Below are positions 42,412-51,362 of a stretch of DNA of 64,000 bases, in pieces (position 1 is the first letter of the stretch; the number at the start of each line of letters is the position of its first letter). Source of the DNA: Cupriavidus pauculus (lineage in GTDB: Bacteria > Pseudomonadota > Gammaproteobacteria > Burkholderiales > Burkholderiaceae); the NCBI RefSeq assembly GCF_003854935.1, contig NZ_CP033969.1, forward strand, positions 1,178,001-1,242,000, written 5' to 3'. The notes under the pieces were generated by a model. That model ran no database searches. It saw only the letters and a list, made by a program, of their open reading frames with translations, and was not told where the DNA came from. Made by a program: the position numbers and the translations under genes.

Positions 42412-42446
42412 AAAAAACCCCGCCGGGCGGGAGCCAGACGGGGTTC
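42412..42446 (-). terminator. Intrinsic terminator of the Ala-rich lipoprotein gene
   Basis: On the minus strand AACCCCG(T) pairs with CGGGGTT around a GC-rich loop, then six T's. It stands about 70 bases after the lipoprotein stop and just upstream of prmC. Confidence 0.75.
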
Positions 42447-42513
42447 TTGCGCGGCGCTGCATTCAGGCGCCAGTGTAAGCCGTTTTCAGCGGCCGGCGCT
42501 GGCGCGCGAGCGA

Positions 42514-42843
42514 TTACTTGTTGACGGCGTCCTTGGCCTTGTCGGCCGTGGTGTTGACGGCGTCCTTGGTCGCTTCCTTGGCGTTGGCCATGGCGTTGCC
42601 GGCGTCGATGCGGGCCTTCTCGGCGGCGGCCGAGACGTCCGAGGCGACACCGCTGGCGGCGGCCTTGGCGGCGTCGGCGGCATTCGCGGCGGCGGCAGCG
42701 GCGTCGCTGGCGGCGGCCTTGGCCGATTCGGCGGCGCTTTGCATCGCGCTGTCGGCATTGGTTTGCGGAGCCTCTTCCTTCTTGCCGCAGGCGGCGACGG
42801 AAATGGCGGCGGTGAGCATCAGCACGGCGAGCAGCTTGTTCAT
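42514..42843 (-). CDS. Small Ala-rich helical lipoprotein, 109 aa
   Basis: A lipoprotein signal ends at Cys19 (AISVAACGKKEE). From residue 35 to the end the protein is a regular Ala/Lys/Asp helix with seven-residue periodicity (AAESAKAAASDAAAAAANAADAAK in part, then KDAVNTTADKAKDAVNK). This resembles YtxH- or LEA-type amphipathic helices. It could form an envelope-spanning or stress-protective rod, but no function is known. AAGGATG precedes ATG 42843. It is inserted between prfA and prmC with its own terminator. The longer upstream frame is not supported. Confidence 0.72.
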   Translation of the reverse strand: MNKLLAVLMLTAAISVAACGKKEEAPQTNADSAMQSAAESAKAAASDAAAAAANAADAAKAAASGVASDVSAAAEKARIDAGNAMANAKEATKDAVNTTADKAKDAVNK

Positions 42844-43004
42844 GATTTCATCCTTAGTGTCTGTTGGAGGAGTGGACATCCAATCCAGACTTCGAGGCCC
42901 CCGGGCGTCCGACACCGGAAAGTGACGTATCGGGGTGGTCTGGTCGAAATCGATTATAGACAGCGCGTCATGGCAGGCCAGTGCTGTTTCAAGCATTTAC
43001 CTCG

Positions 43005-43013
43005 GTTACAAAG
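43005..43013 (+). promoter_or_regulatory. GTTACAAAG motif upstream of the Ala-rich lipoprotein gene
   Basis: GTTACAAAG, preceded nine bases earlier by TTTAC, in the gap between prfA and the lipoprotein gene. Identical nine bases occur at 35220 and 45593. Confidence 0.25.
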
Positions 43014-43021
43014 TCGCCCGT

Positions 43022-44104
43022 TCAGCCCTCGTCGCCCAGCGCGGCAAGCTGGTCGGCCTGGTGCTCGGCGGCCAGCGTCGACACCAGTTCGTCGAGATCG
43101 CCGTCCATGATCATGTCGATCTTGTACAGCGTCAGGTTGATGCGATGGTCGGTCACGCGGCCCTGCGGGAAGTTGTACGTGCGGATGCGGTCGCTGCGGT
43201 CGCCCGAGCCGATCAGGTTGCGCCGCGTGCTGGCCTCCTTGGCCTGCGCCGCGCGAAGCTGCCCGTCCTTGATCCGCGCGGCCAGCACCTTCATGGCCTT
43301 TTCCTTGTTGCGATGCTGGCTGCGGTCGTCCTGGCATTCGACGACGATGCCGGTCGGCAGGTGGGTCAGGCGCACGGCCGAATCGGTCTTGTTGACGTGC
43401 TGCCCGCCGGCACCGGACGCGCGGAAGGTGTCGACGCGCAGGTCCGACGGATTGATCTCCACCTCGCCCACCTCGTCGGCCTCGGGCATCACGGCCACGG
43501 TGCAGGCCGACGTATGGATGCGACCCTGCGCCTCGGTGGCCGGCACGCGCTGCACGCGGTGGCCGCCCGATTCGAACTTGAGCTTCGAGAACGCCGCGGC
43601 GCCGGCAATGCGGACGATCACCTCCTTGTAGCCGCCCAGGTCCGAGCCCGATTCGCTCATGATTTCCACCTGCCAGCGCTGGCGTTCCGCATAGCGCGTG
43701 TACATGCGCAGCAGGTCGGCCGCGAACAGCGCGCTTTCCTCGCCGCCGGTGCCGGCGCGGATTTCCAGCAGCAGGTTGCGGTCGTCGTTGGGGTCTTTGG
43801 GCAGCAGCAGCGTCTGCAGCGACGTTTCCAGCGTCTCCAGCCGGGCGCGCGCGGCGCCGATCTCGTCGGCCGCGAAGTCTTTCATCTCGGGGTCATCCAG
43901 CAGCGCCTGCGCGGTGGCCAGGTCTTCCTGCGCCTGGCGATACTGGCCGTACTGCTCGGCCACCGGCGACAGCTCGGCATGCTCGCGCGACAGCCGGCGG
44001 TACTGGTCCATGTCCGACGCCGCCTTTTCGCTGGCGAGCAGGGCGCTGACTTCGTCGAGTCGCTCGGCCAACTGGTCGAGCTTGTGGAGCATGCTGGGTT
44101 TCAT
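43022..44104 (-). CDS. prfA: Peptide chain release factor 1
   Basis: A 360-residue RF1. The stop-codon reading motif is PAT (188-190, [15 protein letters not shown]), which defines RF1 and excludes RF2. The catalytic GGQ is at 233-235 ([11 protein letters not shown]). The N-terminal helical domain and the [14 protein letters not shown] segment are standard. It ends translation at UAA and UAG by releasing the peptide in the ribosome. It lies 114 bases downstream of hemA and on the same strand, the classical arrangement. Confidence 0.98.
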   Translation of the reverse strand: MKPSMLHKLDQLAERLDEVSALLASEKAASDMDQYRRLSREHAELSPVAEQYGQYRQAQEDLATAQALLDDPEMKDFAADEIGAARARLETLETSLQTLLLPKDPNDDRNLLLEIRAGTGGEESALFAADLLRMYTRYAERQRWQVEIMSESGSDLGGYKEVIVRIAGAAAFSKLKFESGGHRVQRVPATEAQGRIHTSACTVAVMPEADEVGEVEINPSDLRVDTFRASGAGGQHVNKTDSAVRLTHLPTGIVVECQDDRSQHRNKEKAMKVLAARIKDGQLRAAQAKEASTRRNLIGSGDRSDRIRTYNFPQGRVTDHRINLTLYKIDMIMDGDLDELVSTLAAEHQADQLAALGDEG

Positions 44105-44218
44105 CGGTAGCGGAATCGGGATGCTGGGACGCCGGTGGCGGGGCCGGGGCGCCGGAACGGGGGACGGGCGGAGACGGCAGCCCGGCGCTGGCAGGCCAGC
44201 GCGGCAGGGACGGCGCGG

Positions 44219-45523
44219 CTAGCGCTCGGAGTGGCTGCTGTGGCGGAACAGACCGGGCACCAGGCGCAGCAGCGCCTCGCGGTCTTCGCCCTGGGTGTGG
44301 TTCAGCGCGTGCGTGGGGCCGTGCAGGAACTTGCGCGTCAGCGCGCCGGACAGCGCCTCCAGCACGGCGGCGGGGTCGTCGCCCCGGGCCAGCATTTTGC
44401 GTGCGCGTTCCAGTTCGGCCTGGCGGATGGCCTCGCCGCTGGACTGCAGTTCGCGGATCACCGGCACCACGCTGCGCGTTTCCAGCCAGTGCATGAAGTT
44501 CTGCACGCGCGATTCGATGATGGCCTCGGCCTGGGCCACGGCGGCCTGGCGCAGCGCGTTGCCCTCGCGGACCACGGCGCCGAGGTCGTCGACGGTGTAC
44601 AGGAAGACGTCGTTCAGCCGGGCGACTTCGGGCTCCACGTCGCGCGGCACGGCCAGGTCGACCATCATGATCGGGCGGTGCTTGCGGCGCTTGACCGCGC
44701 GCTCCACGGCGCCCAGGCCGATGATCGGCAGCGAACTGGCCGTGCACGACACGACGATGTCGAACTCGTGCAGCCGCTCGCCCAGGTCCTGCAGGCGGAT
44801 GGCCTGCGTGGTCAGGCCCTGCTCGGCCAGTTGTTCCGCCAGTTTCTCGCCGCGTTCGACGGTGCGGTTGGCCACCACCACCTGGCGCGGCTTCTGCGCG
44901 GCAAAATGCGTGGCGCACAGCTCGATCATCTCGCCGGCGCCGATGAACAGCACCCGCTGCGTGGACACGCTTTCGAAAATCCGCTGCGCCAGCCGGACCG
45001 CCGCGGCGGCCATCGACACCGAATGCGCGCCGATCTCGGTCTGGCCGCGCACTTCCTTGGCCACTGCGAACGTGCGCTGGAACAGCTGGTTCAGGTACGT
45101 GCCCAGTGCGCCGGCCTCGCCAGCGGTGCGCACGGCGTCCTTCAACTGGCCGAGAATCTGGGTTTCGCCCAGCACCATCGAGTCGAGCCCGCTGGCCACG
45201 CGGAACGCATGGCGCACGGCTTCGGACTGGGGCAGGGCGTACAAATGCGGGGCCAGTTCACCGGCGGGCACGTTGTGATGCTGGGCCAGCCAGCGCAGCG
45301 TGTGCTCGAAACCGTCCTGGCCCGGCTGCAGCACGTCGGTGGCGCAGTAGATCTCGGTACGGTTGCAGGTGGACAGGATGGCGGCCTCGGTGCCACTGCG
45401 GCCCGCCAGATGGGTACGCAGCGTACCCAGGGCCGGTTTGATCTGCTCAAGCGGAAACGCCACACGTTCGCGGAGCGAGACGGGTGCCGTGGTGTGATTG
45501 ATACCGATCGCGAGCAGTTGCAT
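44219..45523 (-). CDS. hemA: Glutamyl-tRNA reductase
   Basis: A 434-residue enzyme. It has the catalytic Cys in [10 protein letters not shown], the conserved [17 protein letters not shown], the NADPH-binding segment [17 protein letters not shown], and a C-terminal dimerisation domain. It reduces glutamyl-tRNA to glutamate-1-semialdehyde, the first step of C5 haem synthesis. [15 protein letters not shown] at 45523 is the usual N-terminus; an ATG 48 bases upstream is also open and neither has a clear ribosome-binding site. It leads the hemA-prfA group. Confidence 0.97.
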   Translation of the reverse strand: MQLLAIGINHTTAPVSLRERVAFPLEQIKPALGTLRTHLAGRSGTEAAILSTCNRTEIYCATDVLQPGQDGFEHTLRWLAQHHNVPAGELAPHLYALPQSEAVRHAFRVASGLDSMVLGETQILGQLKDAVRTAGEAGALGTYLNQLFQRTFAVAKEVRGQTEIGAHSVSMAAAAVRLAQRIFESVSTQRVLFIGAGEMIELCATHFAAQKPRQVVVANRTVERGEKLAEQLAEQGLTTQAIRLQDLGERLHEFDIVVSCTASSLPIIGLGAVERAVKRRKHRPIMMVDLAVPRDVEPEVARLNDVFLYTVDDLGAVVREGNALRQAAVAQAEAIIESRVQNFMHWLETRSVVPVIRELQSSGEAIRQAELERARKMLARGDDPAAVLEALSGALTRKFLHGPTHALNHTQGEDREALLRLVPGLFRHSSHSER

Positions 45524-45592
45524 TTGTGGGGTTGGGTTGCCATCCGGAACGGTGCCGGAAGCGATGGCCATTATACCGCCCCGTTACAAAGT

Positions 45593-45601
45593 TGCAGGGA
45601 A
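45593..45601 (+). promoter_or_regulatory. GTTACAAAG motif between hemA and a small membrane gene
   Basis: Exact copy of the 9-mer found at 35220 and 43005. It lies 70 bases upstream of the hemA start and 79 bases upstream of the small membrane gene at 45680. Confidence 0.25.
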
Positions 45602-45679
45602 CCGCAGCGCCCGGAGCGCGGTGCAGTATCGTTACGACCGGTCCACATTTGCGGTGGATCAAACGACACGGGAGGAAGG

Positions 45680-45922
45680 ATGTTCGGATTGGTTTTTGTC
45701 GGCGCCGTGGTGGGCCTGGCCGGCCGATGGTTGCTCCCGGCCGGCCGCGTCGTGACCGTGCCGGCCGCGCTGGGCCTGGGGATCGGCGGCGCGGTGGTCG
45801 CGTTCTACGCCGGGCGCACGGCCCATCTGTTCACCGACGGCCAGATCGTCGGCTGGGGCGCGGCCATTGCCGGCGCGGCGCTGGCCGTGGGCATCTACGG
45901 CGTTGTGCGGCCGCGACGGTAA
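45680..45922 (+). CDS. GlsB/YeaQ/YmgE-like small membrane protein, 80 aa
   Basis: Strong GGAGGAAG precedes ATG 45680. The 80 residues form three membrane helices with glycine-rich faces (VFVGAVVGLAGRWLLPAG, ALGLGIGGAVVAFYAG, GAAIAGAALAVGIYGVV). This fits the GlsB/YeaQ/YmgE (transglycosylase-associated) family, which is linked to stress responses. The family call is based on size and topology. It is divergent from hemA. Confidence 0.7.
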   Translation: MFGLVFVGAVVGLAGRWLLPAGRVVTVPAALGLGIGGAVVAFYAGRTAHLFTDGQIVGWGAAIAGAALAVGIYGVVRPRR

Positions 45923-45941
45923 CGGCAAAACTGCATAAAAA

Positions 45942-46730
45942 TCAGCAATCTGCGATGCGCCGGCGCGCCTGATCGTCGAGGAATCGCGCCAGGATCGCGC
46001 TGGAATAGTGGCTGGCGATGTCCCGAAGGAAGGCCGGGAAGTCGACGTGTGCCGTATCGTCCGCCCGGTCGGACACGGTGCGCAGCAGCGCATAGGGCAC
46101 GCCGTATTCGTGGCAGATCTGCGCCAGTGCCGCGCCTTCCATCTCCACGGCCTGCACGCCAGGCAGCGCCTGCCGCAGCGCGGCCACCTCGGACGGGCAA
46201 TCGATGAACTGGTCGCCGCTGGCGATCATCCCGACATGCAGCCGGGGCGTCTCGATGCCGAAGCGGGCCAGCACGCTGGCCGGCACCTCGGTGGCCAGGT
46301 CGTCACGCAGGAAATGGGCCGCCGCTGTCTGCAGGGCGGCCGTCAGCGCCGGATCGGCCGGAAACGTGGCGCGGCCCAGCAGCGGCACCTCGTGGCGCGG
46401 AAACAGCGGCCGGGCGTCCATGTCGTGCTGGATGGCCTGGTCGGCCACGACGATGTCGCCGACCCGCACGCCGTCGCCGACGCCACCGGCCAGCCCGGTG
46501 AAGACAATCCCATCCACCCCGAACTCGCGGATCAGCGTCACCGTGGTCGCCGCCGCGGCCACCTTGCCCACGCGCGACAGCACCAGCACCACCGGCTGGC
46601 CGTGCAGCGTGCCGCGGTAGTAGTCGCGCATGCCGATGGTGGTGCAGGTGGCGCGGGCGTCTTCATGGCGCATGGCGGCGATCAGGCCGTCCACTTCGTC
46701 GTGCAGCGCGGCAAGGATGCCGAGGGTCAT
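45942..46730 (-). CDS. mtnN: 5'-methylthioadenosine/S-adenosylhomocysteine nucleosidase
   Basis: A 262-residue nucleosidase of the Pfs/MtnN type. The start MTLGILAALHDEVDGL carries the catalytic Glu12, VEMEGAALAQ the ribose-binding Met-Glu, and TVSDRADD the catalytic Asp. It cleaves adenine from methylthioadenosine and S-adenosylhomocysteine, clearing by-products of methylation and making the autoinducer-2 precursor. The protein is somewhat longer than the E. coli enzyme because of insertions around 100-150. It overlaps nothing; the longer upstream frame lacks homology. Confidence 0.92.
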   Translation of the reverse strand: MTLGILAALHDEVDGLIAAMRHEDARATCTTIGMRDYYRGTLHGQPVVLVLSRVGKVAAAATTVTLIREFGVDGIVFTGLAGGVGDGVRVGDIVVADQAIQHDMDARPLFPRHEVPLLGRATFPADPALTAALQTAAAHFLRDDLATEVPASVLARFGIETPRLHVGMIASGDQFIDCPSEVAALRQALPGVQAVEMEGAALAQICHEYGVPYALLRTVSDRADDTAHVDFPAFLRDIASHYSSAILARFLDDQARRRIADC

Positions 46731-46888
46731 GGTGCGGGGGCGGGATGCGGAAAGGCCGCCAGCATACCGGCGCGCCGGGCGCGGCGAAAGTCGGCCGCCA
46801 CTGTGGGAATCGCGCGACAAGATTGCTTACAACCGTGACCAATTGTGTTGTCAGCAATACAAGACGCTACAATCTCGCTCTTTATTGA

Positions 46889-46907
46889 AATGCGAGTCAT
46901 TCGCATT
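46889..46907. promoter_or_regulatory. Fur box before the siderophore receptor
   Basis: AATGCGAGTCATTCGCATT: 7-bp arms AATGCGA / TCGCATT, close to the 19-bp Fur consensus as found in betaproteobacteria. It ends 34 bases before the receptor start, so iron-dependent repression is likely. Confidence 0.8.
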
Positions 46908-46941
46908 CCCGTTTCCAAAAAGCAAGAGAGAGAAGAGATCC

Positions 46942-49116
46942 ATGTCTGTCCGCGCCCGGGGCCGCATCCGCCGCTCGCACGCCATTCCGTTGACCACGCT
47001 CGTCCTGAGCCTGCAAGCCGCCAGCCTGGCCAGCGCCCAGGAACAGCCGCCCGCCGGCGAGGCCGCCCACCACAGCCTGCCGGTGGTCACGGTCAGCGGC
47101 AGCAATGCGCCGGAATCGCCCACCGGGCCGGTCCATGGCTTTGTCGCCCGGCAGGCCGTGACGGCCACCAAGACCGACACGCCGATCGTCGAGACGCCGC
47201 AGTCCATCACGGTCATCACGCGCGACCGCATCGAGATGCTGGGCGCGCAGTCGGTGGCGCAGGCGTCCGGCTACACGGCTGGCGTGACGACGGCCGGGTT
47301 TGCCAACGACAACCGGACCGACACGATCAAGATTCGCGGCACCGATTCCACCCAGTACCTGGACGGCCTGCTCAACGCCGTGAGCTTTTACAACAACACG
47401 CGCCCGGACCCGTACTCGCTGGAGCGCATGGAAATCCTGAAGGGCCCGTCCGGCATGCTGTACGGGCAGGGCGCGGTGGGCGGCATCGTCAACCTCGTGT
47501 CCAAGCGCCCGCAGGCCGAGGCGGCGCGCGAGATCGGCGTGAGCTTTGGCAACTACAACCGCAAGCAGATCCAGGCCGACTTCACGGGCCCGATCGACGC
47601 GGACGGCAAGTGGCTGTACCGCTTCGTGGCGATGGCGCGCGACAGCGACACCTCGGTGGACTACGCCAAGGACAACCGCTACTTCATCGCCCCGTCGCTG
47701 ACCTACCGGCCCAACGCCGACACGTCGTTCACGCTGCTGGCCAACTTCCAGAAGGACGACAGCAACACGATGATCGGCTTCTTCCCGTGGCGCGGCACGC
47801 TGCTGGGCAACCCGGCCGGGCAGATCCCGCAGAGCTTCTTCGTGAGCGAGCCGGGCTTTGACAAGTACACGGCCGAGCAGCACGCCATCGGCTACCAGTT
47901 CTCGCACCAGTTCAACGACACCTTCACGGTGCGCCAGAACCTGCGCTACTCGCACAGCAGCGTCGACTACCGCAGCATCTACACCACCGGCTTCACCGGC
48001 GCCACGCACGGCTGGGTGCCCGGCAGCGACACGCTGCTGCGCCGCGTGGTCTACCTGAACCAGCCGACGCTGAACCAGCTTGCCATCGATACCCAGGGCC
48101 AGGCCAAGTTCCGGACCGGCACGGTCGGCCACACGCTGCTGGCCGGCTTCGACTACCAGAACAACGAGATCACCGGCCGCACCGGCGTGGGCGGCGTGGC
48201 CGCGCCGATCAACGTGTTCAACCCGGTGTACGGCAACTACACGGCGCCCGCGTCCACGCGCGACCTGGACCCGGCCAAGCAGATCCAGACCGGCATCTAC
48301 CTGCAGGACCAGCTCGAATGGAACAAGTGGCTGCTGATGCTGGGCCTGCGCTACGACTGGTCGCGCGCGTCGCAGGACAACCAGCCGCAGGGATCGCGCG
48401 ACGACAACCAGCTCACCAAGCGCTTCGGGCTGATGTACCGCACGGACATGGGCCTGAACCCGTACGTCAGCTATGCCGAGTCGTTCCAGGGCCAGGCGGG
48501 CTTCAACAACGCCGGCCAGGCGTTCAAGCCGCTGGAAGGCAAGCAGTGGGAAGTGGGCGTCAAGTACCAGCCGCCCGGCAAGAACATGACGCTGACGGCC
48601 GCGTTGTTCGACATGCGCGAGCAGAACCGCAAGGTGGCCGGCGTGGTCAATGGCCGCCCGGACACCGTGCAGGCTGGTGAAGCCCGCACGCGCGGCGCCG
48701 AGCTGGAGGCGCTGGTGTCGCTGGGCCGGCTGGACCTGATCGCCGCGTACACGTTCCTGAACGCCAAGGTCATCGAGGGCTCGCCGGCCGAGCAGGGCCA
48801 GCGGCTGGCCAGCATCCCGACCAATACGGCGTCGCTGTGGGCCAACTACCGCTTCAGCCTGTTCGAGATCCCCGGCTTCCTGGCCGGCGCGGGCATGCGC
48901 TACAACGGCCCCAGCACCGACGGCACCGGCAACAACCGCGTGGGCGGCTTCACCGTGTTCGACGCCGTGCTGGCCTACGACCGCGGCCCGGTGCGCGTGT
49001 CGCTGAACGTCAACAACCTGTTCGGCAAGGAATACGTCTATAGCTGCATCGCGCGCGGCGACTGCTTCTTCGGCACGGCGCGGACGATCGTCGGCAACGT
49101 GACCTACCGCTTCTGA
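46942..49116 (+). CDS. TonB-dependent siderophore receptor
   Basis: A 724-residue outer-membrane receptor. The signal peptide ends near residue 35 (SLASAQEQ). The plug domain begins TPIVETPQSITVITRDRIEM and has LERMEILKGPSGMLYGQGAVGGIVNLVSKRP. The 22-strand barrel ends with the C-terminal aromatic residue (VTYRF) needed for assembly. No extra N-terminal signalling (STN) domain is present, so control is by Fur alone, consistent with the box at 46889. It imports ferric siderophore using TonB energy. The ligand is unknown. AGAGAAGAGA gives a ribosome-binding site for ATG 46942. Confidence 0.94.
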   Translation: MSVRARGRIRRSHAIPLTTLVLSLQAASLASAQEQPPAGEAAHHSLPVVTVSGSNAPESPTGPVHGFVARQAVTATKTDTPIVETPQSITVITRDRIEMLGAQSVAQASGYTAGVTTAGFANDNRTDTIKIRGTDSTQYLDGLLNAVSFYNNTRPDPYSLERMEILKGPSGMLYGQGAVGGIVNLVSKRPQAEAAREIGVSFGNYNRKQIQADFTGPIDADGKWLYRFVAMARDSDTSVDYAKDNRYFIAPSLTYRPNADTSFTLLANFQKDDSNTMIGFFPWRGTLLGNPAGQIPQSFFVSEPGFDKYTAEQHAIGYQFSHQFNDTFTVRQNLRYSHSSVDYRSIYTTGFTGATHGWVPGSDTLLRRVVYLNQPTLNQLAIDTQGQAKFRTGTVGHTLLAGFDYQNNEITGRTGVGGVAAPINVFNPVYGNYTAPASTRDLDPAKQIQTGIYLQDQLEWNKWLLMLGLRYDWSRASQDNQPQGSRDDNQLTKRFGLMYRTDMGLNPYVSYAESFQGQAGFNNAGQAFKPLEGKQWEVGVKYQPPGKNMTLTAALFDMREQNRKVAGVVNGRPDTVQAGEARTRGAELEALVSLGRLDLIAAYTFLNAKVIEGSPAEQGQRLASIPTNTASLWANYRFSLFEIPGFLAGAGMRYNGPSTDGTGNNRVGGFTVFDAVLAYDRGPVRVSLNVNNLFGKEYVYSCIARGDCFFGTARTIVGNVTYRF

Positions 49117-49197
49117 CCGGCGCGATCCGGCCGGCGCGATCCGGCCGGCGGATTCCCCGGGGAGACTTTGGCGCACCGGTTTGCTAGCATGCAGGCC

Positions 49198-50238
49198 ATG
49201 CCGATTACCCCGGGGGAACGCTGGTTGGACACCTTCACTTCTCGCCGCACCATCCAGCAGGCGCTGGCCGACTGGCGCAGCCGGGGCCGGCTCGGCGCCG
49301 ACGACCTGCTGGCCGCCTGGGCCCCCACGCTGCCGGGGCGCGCGCACTGGCACCACTGGCTGGACCGCGCGCTGCTGATCCTCGGCACGGCGCTGCTCTG
49401 CGCCGGCGTGATCGTCTTCTTCGCCTTCAACTGGACGGCCCTGCACAAGTTCACGAAATTCGGCCTCGTCGGCGGTCTGCTGACGGGGCTGGCGGCGCTG
49501 GCGCTGCTGCGGCCGGCGGGCGACGCCATCGGGCGCGCCGCGCTGGCCGGCGCGCAGATCGTGTCCGGCGTGCTGATGGCCGTGATCGGCCAGACCTACC
49601 AGACCGGCGCCGATGCGTGGCAGCTCTTCGCGCTGTGGACGCTGCTGGCGGTGCCGTGGGCGCTGGCGGCGCGCGCGGCGCCGCACTGGTGGATCGTGCT
49701 GGTCGTCGGCAACGTGGCGCTGCTGCGTTACTGCAGCGTGCAGCTTGGCATCGGCGGCATGCTGGACCTGCTGTTCTCGGGCCGGGATGCGCGCGCGACG
49801 GTGCTGTTCCTGCTGGCGATGTCGATCGTCCAGCTTGCGGCGTGGTATGTGCTGGCCGCGCGCGCGGGCCGCTGGGGCTTTGCCGGCGTGGCCGGGCCGC
49901 GGCTGATCGGCCTGATGGCCTGCGGCTACGCGGGCTGGCTGGGCGTGATGAGCGTGCTGACGTCGCAGCCCAGCGTGCCGGTGCTGCTGGCCAGTTGCGT
50001 GGCGCTGGCGGGCCTGGGCGCGTGGTTCCGCTGGCGCGCGTTCGATATCGTGGTGCTGAGCCTGGCCTGCCTGACCGGCATCGGCGTGGTCGTCACGGCG
50101 GCCGGGCGCTGGCTGGCTGATCTGCATGGGGACTTTGGCACCTTCCTGCTGCTGGCCCTGCTGACCATCGGGCTGGCCGTGGCGGCGGCCACCTGGCTGC
50201 TGCGCGCGTGGCGGTCGATGTCGGGGAGCGCGGCATGA
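49198..50238 (+). CDS. DUF2157 membrane protein
   Basis: A 346-residue protein. About 60 soluble residues (TIQQALADWRSRGRLGADDL) precede eight to ten membrane helices (LILGTALLCAGVIVFFAFNWTAL is the first). This is the DUF2157 layout. Its function is not known. The next two genes follow with ATGA overlaps, and the same trio (DUF2157, DUF4401, GDYXXLXY) recurs in many proteobacteria. The start is uncertain: ATG 49198, ATG 49192 and TTG 49168 are all in frame, and none has an ideally placed ribosome-binding site. Confidence 0.85.
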   Translation: MPITPGERWLDTFTSRRTIQQALADWRSRGRLGADDLLAAWAPTLPGRAHWHHWLDRALLILGTALLCAGVIVFFAFNWTALHKFTKFGLVGGLLTGLAALALLRPAGDAIGRAALAGAQIVSGVLMAVIGQTYQTGADAWQLFALWTLLAVPWALAARAAPHWWIVLVVGNVALLRYCSVQLGIGGMLDLLFSGRDARATVLFLLAMSIVQLAAWYVLAARAGRWGFAGVAGPRLIGLMACGYAGWLGVMSVLTSQPSVPVLLASCVALAGLGAWFRWRAFDIVVLSLACLTGIGVVVTAAGRWLADLHGDFGTFLLLALLTIGLAVAAATWLLRAWRSMSGSAA

Positions 50239-51362
50239 ATCCGGACCAGATCGAACGCTCGCTCTGGCAGCGGCTGGCCGCGCGCGGCGCGGTGCAGGGC
50301 GATTTCACGCCGACGCTGCGCACGCCGTGGCCCATCCGCCTGCTGATGGGCGGCGCGGGCTGGCTGGGCGCGCTGTTCTTCCAGATGTTCCTGATCGGCA
50401 CCGTGTTTGCCGCCGCGCGCGGGAACGGGCCGGCCATGGCCATCACCGGGCTGGTGATGATCGGCATCGCCATCGTGCTGTACCGCCTGACCGCGCGCGA
50501 CGGCGGCCGCATTGCGCTGGGACAGTTCGCGCTGGCGCTGAGCCTGGGCGGGCAGGGCCTGGCGATTGCCGGCGTGGGCGAGGCCATCGGCTTTCACAGC
50601 TTCCTGCAGGTGGCGCCGTTCTGGCTCGGCATCGCCGTGTTCGAGGCGGTGCTGTTCGCGGCCGTGCCGGACCGGCTGCACCGCTTTCTGGCCGCGCTGG
50701 GGGCCTGGGTGGCGCTGGCCGTGGCCGCGTGCATCGGGCTGGGCGACGTCGTCGCGCCGCGCTGGACGGCGGTGCCGATTGCGCTGGCGCCGCTGTCGGC
50801 CGCCGCGTTCGCGCTGGTGCTGGCGTTCGTGCTGCGCGAGGACGCCATCGCGGCGCGCGGCCCCCACGACCTCTGGGAACCGGCCGCCGACGCCACGCTG
50901 CTGGGCGCGCTGGCCGCCGCACTGGTGGTCACCGGGCTCGCGCATCCGGCCGATCTGCTGTTCGGCACCAGCACGGTCTGGCGCGGCCACGGCGCGTGGC
51001 TGGCTGGCGCGCTGCTGGGCGCCGTGCTCGTGTCGCTGGTATTGATCGAATGCAAGCGGCTGGCCTGCGCGCCGCCGCTGTGCGCCGCGCTGCTGGGGCT
51101 GGCCATCGCGTTCAGCGCGCTGATGGTGTACGCGCCGGCCGTCACGGCCGGGGTGCTGGCGCTGGCCCTGGCGTTGCGGCGCGGGTCCCGGCCCTGGCTC
51201 GGCCTGGCCATCGCCACGGTGCTGATCGGCTTTGCCTGGTACTACGGCACGCTGCACTGGACGCTGCTGGCCAAGTCCATCACGCTGGCGGCGGCCGGGG
51301 CGCTGCTGCTGGCCGCCCGGGCCGTGCTGGCCCGCCTGCCGCGCAAGGAGACCGCCGCATGA
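50235..51362 (+). CDS. DUF4401 membrane protein
   Basis: A 375-residue protein with about ten membrane helices, starting after a short soluble segment (MNPDQIERSLWQRLAARGAV). It belongs to DUF4401. The start overlaps the preceding gene by 4 bases and the stop overlaps the next by 4, so the three proteins are made together and may form a complex. No charged catalytic motif is visible within the helices. Function unknown. Confidence 0.85.
   Translation: MNPDQIERSLWQRLAARGAVQGDFTPTLRTPWPIRLLMGGAGWLGALFFQMFLIGTVFAAARGNGPAMAITGLVMIGIAIVLYRLTARDGGRIALGQFALALSLGGQGLAIAGVGEAIGFHSFLQVAPFWLGIAVFEAVLFAAVPDRLHRFLAALGAWVALAVAACIGLGDVVAPRWTAVPIALAPLSAAAFALVLAFVLREDAIAARGPHDLWEPAADATLLGALAAALVVTGLAHPADLLFGTSTVWRGHGAWLAGALLGAVLVSLVLIECKRLACAPPLCAALLGLAIAFSALMVYAPAVTAGVLALALALRRGSRPWLGLAIATVLIGFAWYYGTLHWTLLAKSITLAAAGALLLAARAVLARLPRKETAA

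Noticed and set aside
49117-49165. Tandem CCGGCGCGATCCGG repeat after the TonB receptor gene considered as a regulatory element
   Set aside because: Only two copies in very GC-rich DNA with no T-run; it may simply be a terminator-like or drift duplication, so I did not list it.
46897-50127. Open reading frame of 1076 codons on the minus strand
   Set aside because: Antisense to the TonB receptor and DUF2157 genes. The translation is Ala/Arg/His-rich with no domain, so it is a GC-driven artefact.
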